Virus record (IMG/VR): IMGVR_UViG_3300010400_000001
Coordinates: 62,001 to 126,000 of that record
DNA length: 64,000 bases
Reading direction: 5' to 3' (one strand)
DNA from: a virus
The notes below the pieces were generated by a model. It had not been told where the DNA came from and searched no databases. It was given only the letters and a program-made list of their open reading frames with translations. Shown here in pieces: positions 63,223-64,000 of this stretch. The translations under genes were made by a program, and so were the position numbers. Position 1 is the first letter of the stretch. Each line of letters opens with the position of its first letter.

Positions 63223-64000
63223 CGGTGCGCCAGGAGACCTGGAAACTCGCTGCGTTGGGGCTCGATTTGCGAGCGGTTCGGATCGTCGGCTCCGAACAAG
63301 GCCGTATCCAGGCCGAATTGCCTAGATCCTAGATGGGCGTCACCAGACTGCTCGAAAGGAACTTCGTGATAGGCGTCGATTGGTCGCACTGAGTGCGACG
63401 CTCCGGAAACCCGATTGCCGGGGCCTGGGGCGCTTGTTACGTCGCCATGCGGGGCCGTGACAGAGGATTTCTCCTCCGCCCGTGCCGTCCGCTTCCGCCG
63501 GCCGTTATCCCCTTTCGGGGGTTTCAAACCCGCGCTCCGCGGGCCTGCTGCTGGGTCGCCCGAAGGCGCCCGGTAGTTCAATAGATTGATCGCCGAATTG
63601 TCGTCGCGATCTTCCTGATACCCGCACGTCGGGCACATGAACGTCGGATAGCCGGCGTTCGTGTCGCGCACGGCATTACAGGCCGAGCATCGGTTCGTCG
63701 TCGGCTCCTCTATCGGAACGAGCTCGAGGCGACCGCCGGCCCACGCCTGCTTGTACTCGAGCCGTCGCCTGAGATCTCCCATGCGAGCGGCGTGAACATT
63801 TTTGGCAAGTCGGTTTCGAGTGCGCGCGGCGTCTCCGCGCTTTCCGGCGCGCGAGAGCATCTTCGCAATGCCGGGTCCTCGCATCCGGACGGTCTCGGCG
63901 CCCATGTCGGCGATCTGACGAGCGGCCTTGCCGCAGACGTCGTCGCGAAGGGATTTGATGCGCGCGTGGTAATGAGCGACTCGCATGGCCGCTTCTTTCC
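63204..64000 (-). CDS. TnpB/Cas12-type RuvC nuclease, C-terminal part, N-terminus off window
   Basis: The frame is open to the window edge, so only the last 260-265 residues are seen. RuvC-II is in ADMGAETVRMRGPGIAKML (Glu), followed by a basic helix (AARTRNRLAKNVHAARMGDL) and LEYKQAWAGGRLELVPIEEP. The zinc ribbon is NRCSACNAV and CPTCGYQE, and RuvC-III is DRDDNSAINLLNYR (Asp). This order is that of OrfB/TnpB and compact Cas12 effectors. About 130 residues beyond RuvC-III have no known fold and coincide with DNA hairpins. The stop codon lies inside the first repeat of the adjacent array. Whether it is a transposon TnpB or a Cas12 needs the missing N-terminal half. Confidence 0.8.
   Translation of the reverse strand, partial: KEAAMRVAHYHARIKSLRDDVCGKAARQIADMGAETVRMRGPGIAKMLSRAGKRGDAARTRNRLAKNVHAARMGDLRRRLEYKQAWAGGRLELVPIEEPTTNRCSACNAVRDTNAGYPTFMCPTCGYQEDRDDNSAINLLNYRAPSGDPAAGPRSAGLKPPKGDNGRRKRTARAEEKSSVTAPHGDVTSAPGPGNRVSGASHSVRPIDAYHEVPFEQSGDAHLGSRQFGLDTALFGADDPNRSQIEPQRSEFPGLLAHRAGGTS
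63223..63543 (-). ncRNA. Candidate omegaRNA-like scaffold in the 3' end of the nuclease gene
   Basis: Three perfect hairpins lie in the part of the gene that encodes the non-conserved C-terminal tail: CCAGG-aga-CCTGG (63230-63242), GTCGCAC-tga-GTGCGAC (63383-63399) and CCCGCG-ctc-CGCGGG (63529-63543). In IS200/IS605 elements the guide-RNA scaffold overlaps the 3' end of tnpB in the same way. The scaffold role is inferred from position. Confidence 0.4.

Overview
The window is GC-rich, has very high gene density and carries a replication module of its own (winged-helix initiator with an iteron-like origin, DnaC-type loader, DnaB helicase, RuvC-type resolvase, ThyX, DUF3310). Most genes are short, and neighbouring genes overlap by ATGA, GTGA or TAGTG junctions. 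I read it as part of a large double-stranded DNA phage or phage-plasmid genome. The host is probably a high-GC bacterium; something like Myxococcota is a guess from base composition only. No rRNA, tRNA or host housekeeping operon was seen.

Layout. (1) 1-11520, minus strand: about 32 small coupled genes read leftward from a divergent control region (11521-11671). Most are unknown; several are small zinc-ribbon proteins or single-pass membrane proteins, and one may be a lysin (4776-5693). (2) 11672-24074, plus strand: a ribbon-helix-helix regulator with a palindromic operator, the initiator with origin repeats, the loader, DnaB, a resolvase, ThyX, DUF3310, a Nudix hydrolase and an exact parS-type palindrome. 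(3) 24134-54055, plus strand: a long late or structural module. It has a coiled-coil giant, a transglutaminase-like protein, a Gly/His-rich protein, three consecutive capsid-like proteins (42065-44865), a collagen-like fibre and a striking series of proteins that end in one membrane segment plus a basic tail. A protein with an arginine-rich, protamine-like N-terminus joined to a membrane segment (39472-41889) lies in the middle. I recognise no terminase, portal, tape measure or tail genes. A tailless, membrane-containing particle is therefore possible, although such genes could lie outside the window. (4) 54058-62383, minus strand: another coupled operon of small genes with an HD hydrolase, an FkbM methyltransferase, a small HTH protein and a degenerate transglutaminase. 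(5) 62399-64000, minus strand: a 13-repeat CRISPR-like array directly behind the 3' end of a TnpB/Cas12-type RuvC nuclease, whose N-terminal part lies off the window edge.

The last region is the most unusual. The effector's stop codon lies inside the first repeat. The array decays away from the effector. Almost every repeat is followed at a fixed distance by a short perfect hairpin whose sequence differs from unit to unit. This looks like a TnpB omegaRNA system that has become an array, or a very compact type V CRISPR system, carried by a phage without cas1 or cas2 in view.

Transcription signals. A family of promoter-like sites (TTGnnn, 16-18 nt, TAnnnT) sits 7-10 nt before start codons in several places (15955, 17507, 18105, 24134, 29267). 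This suggests leaderless or nearly leaderless mRNAs. One strong terminator separates 18025 from 18105. All statements about function come from reading motifs by eye; no database search was run.
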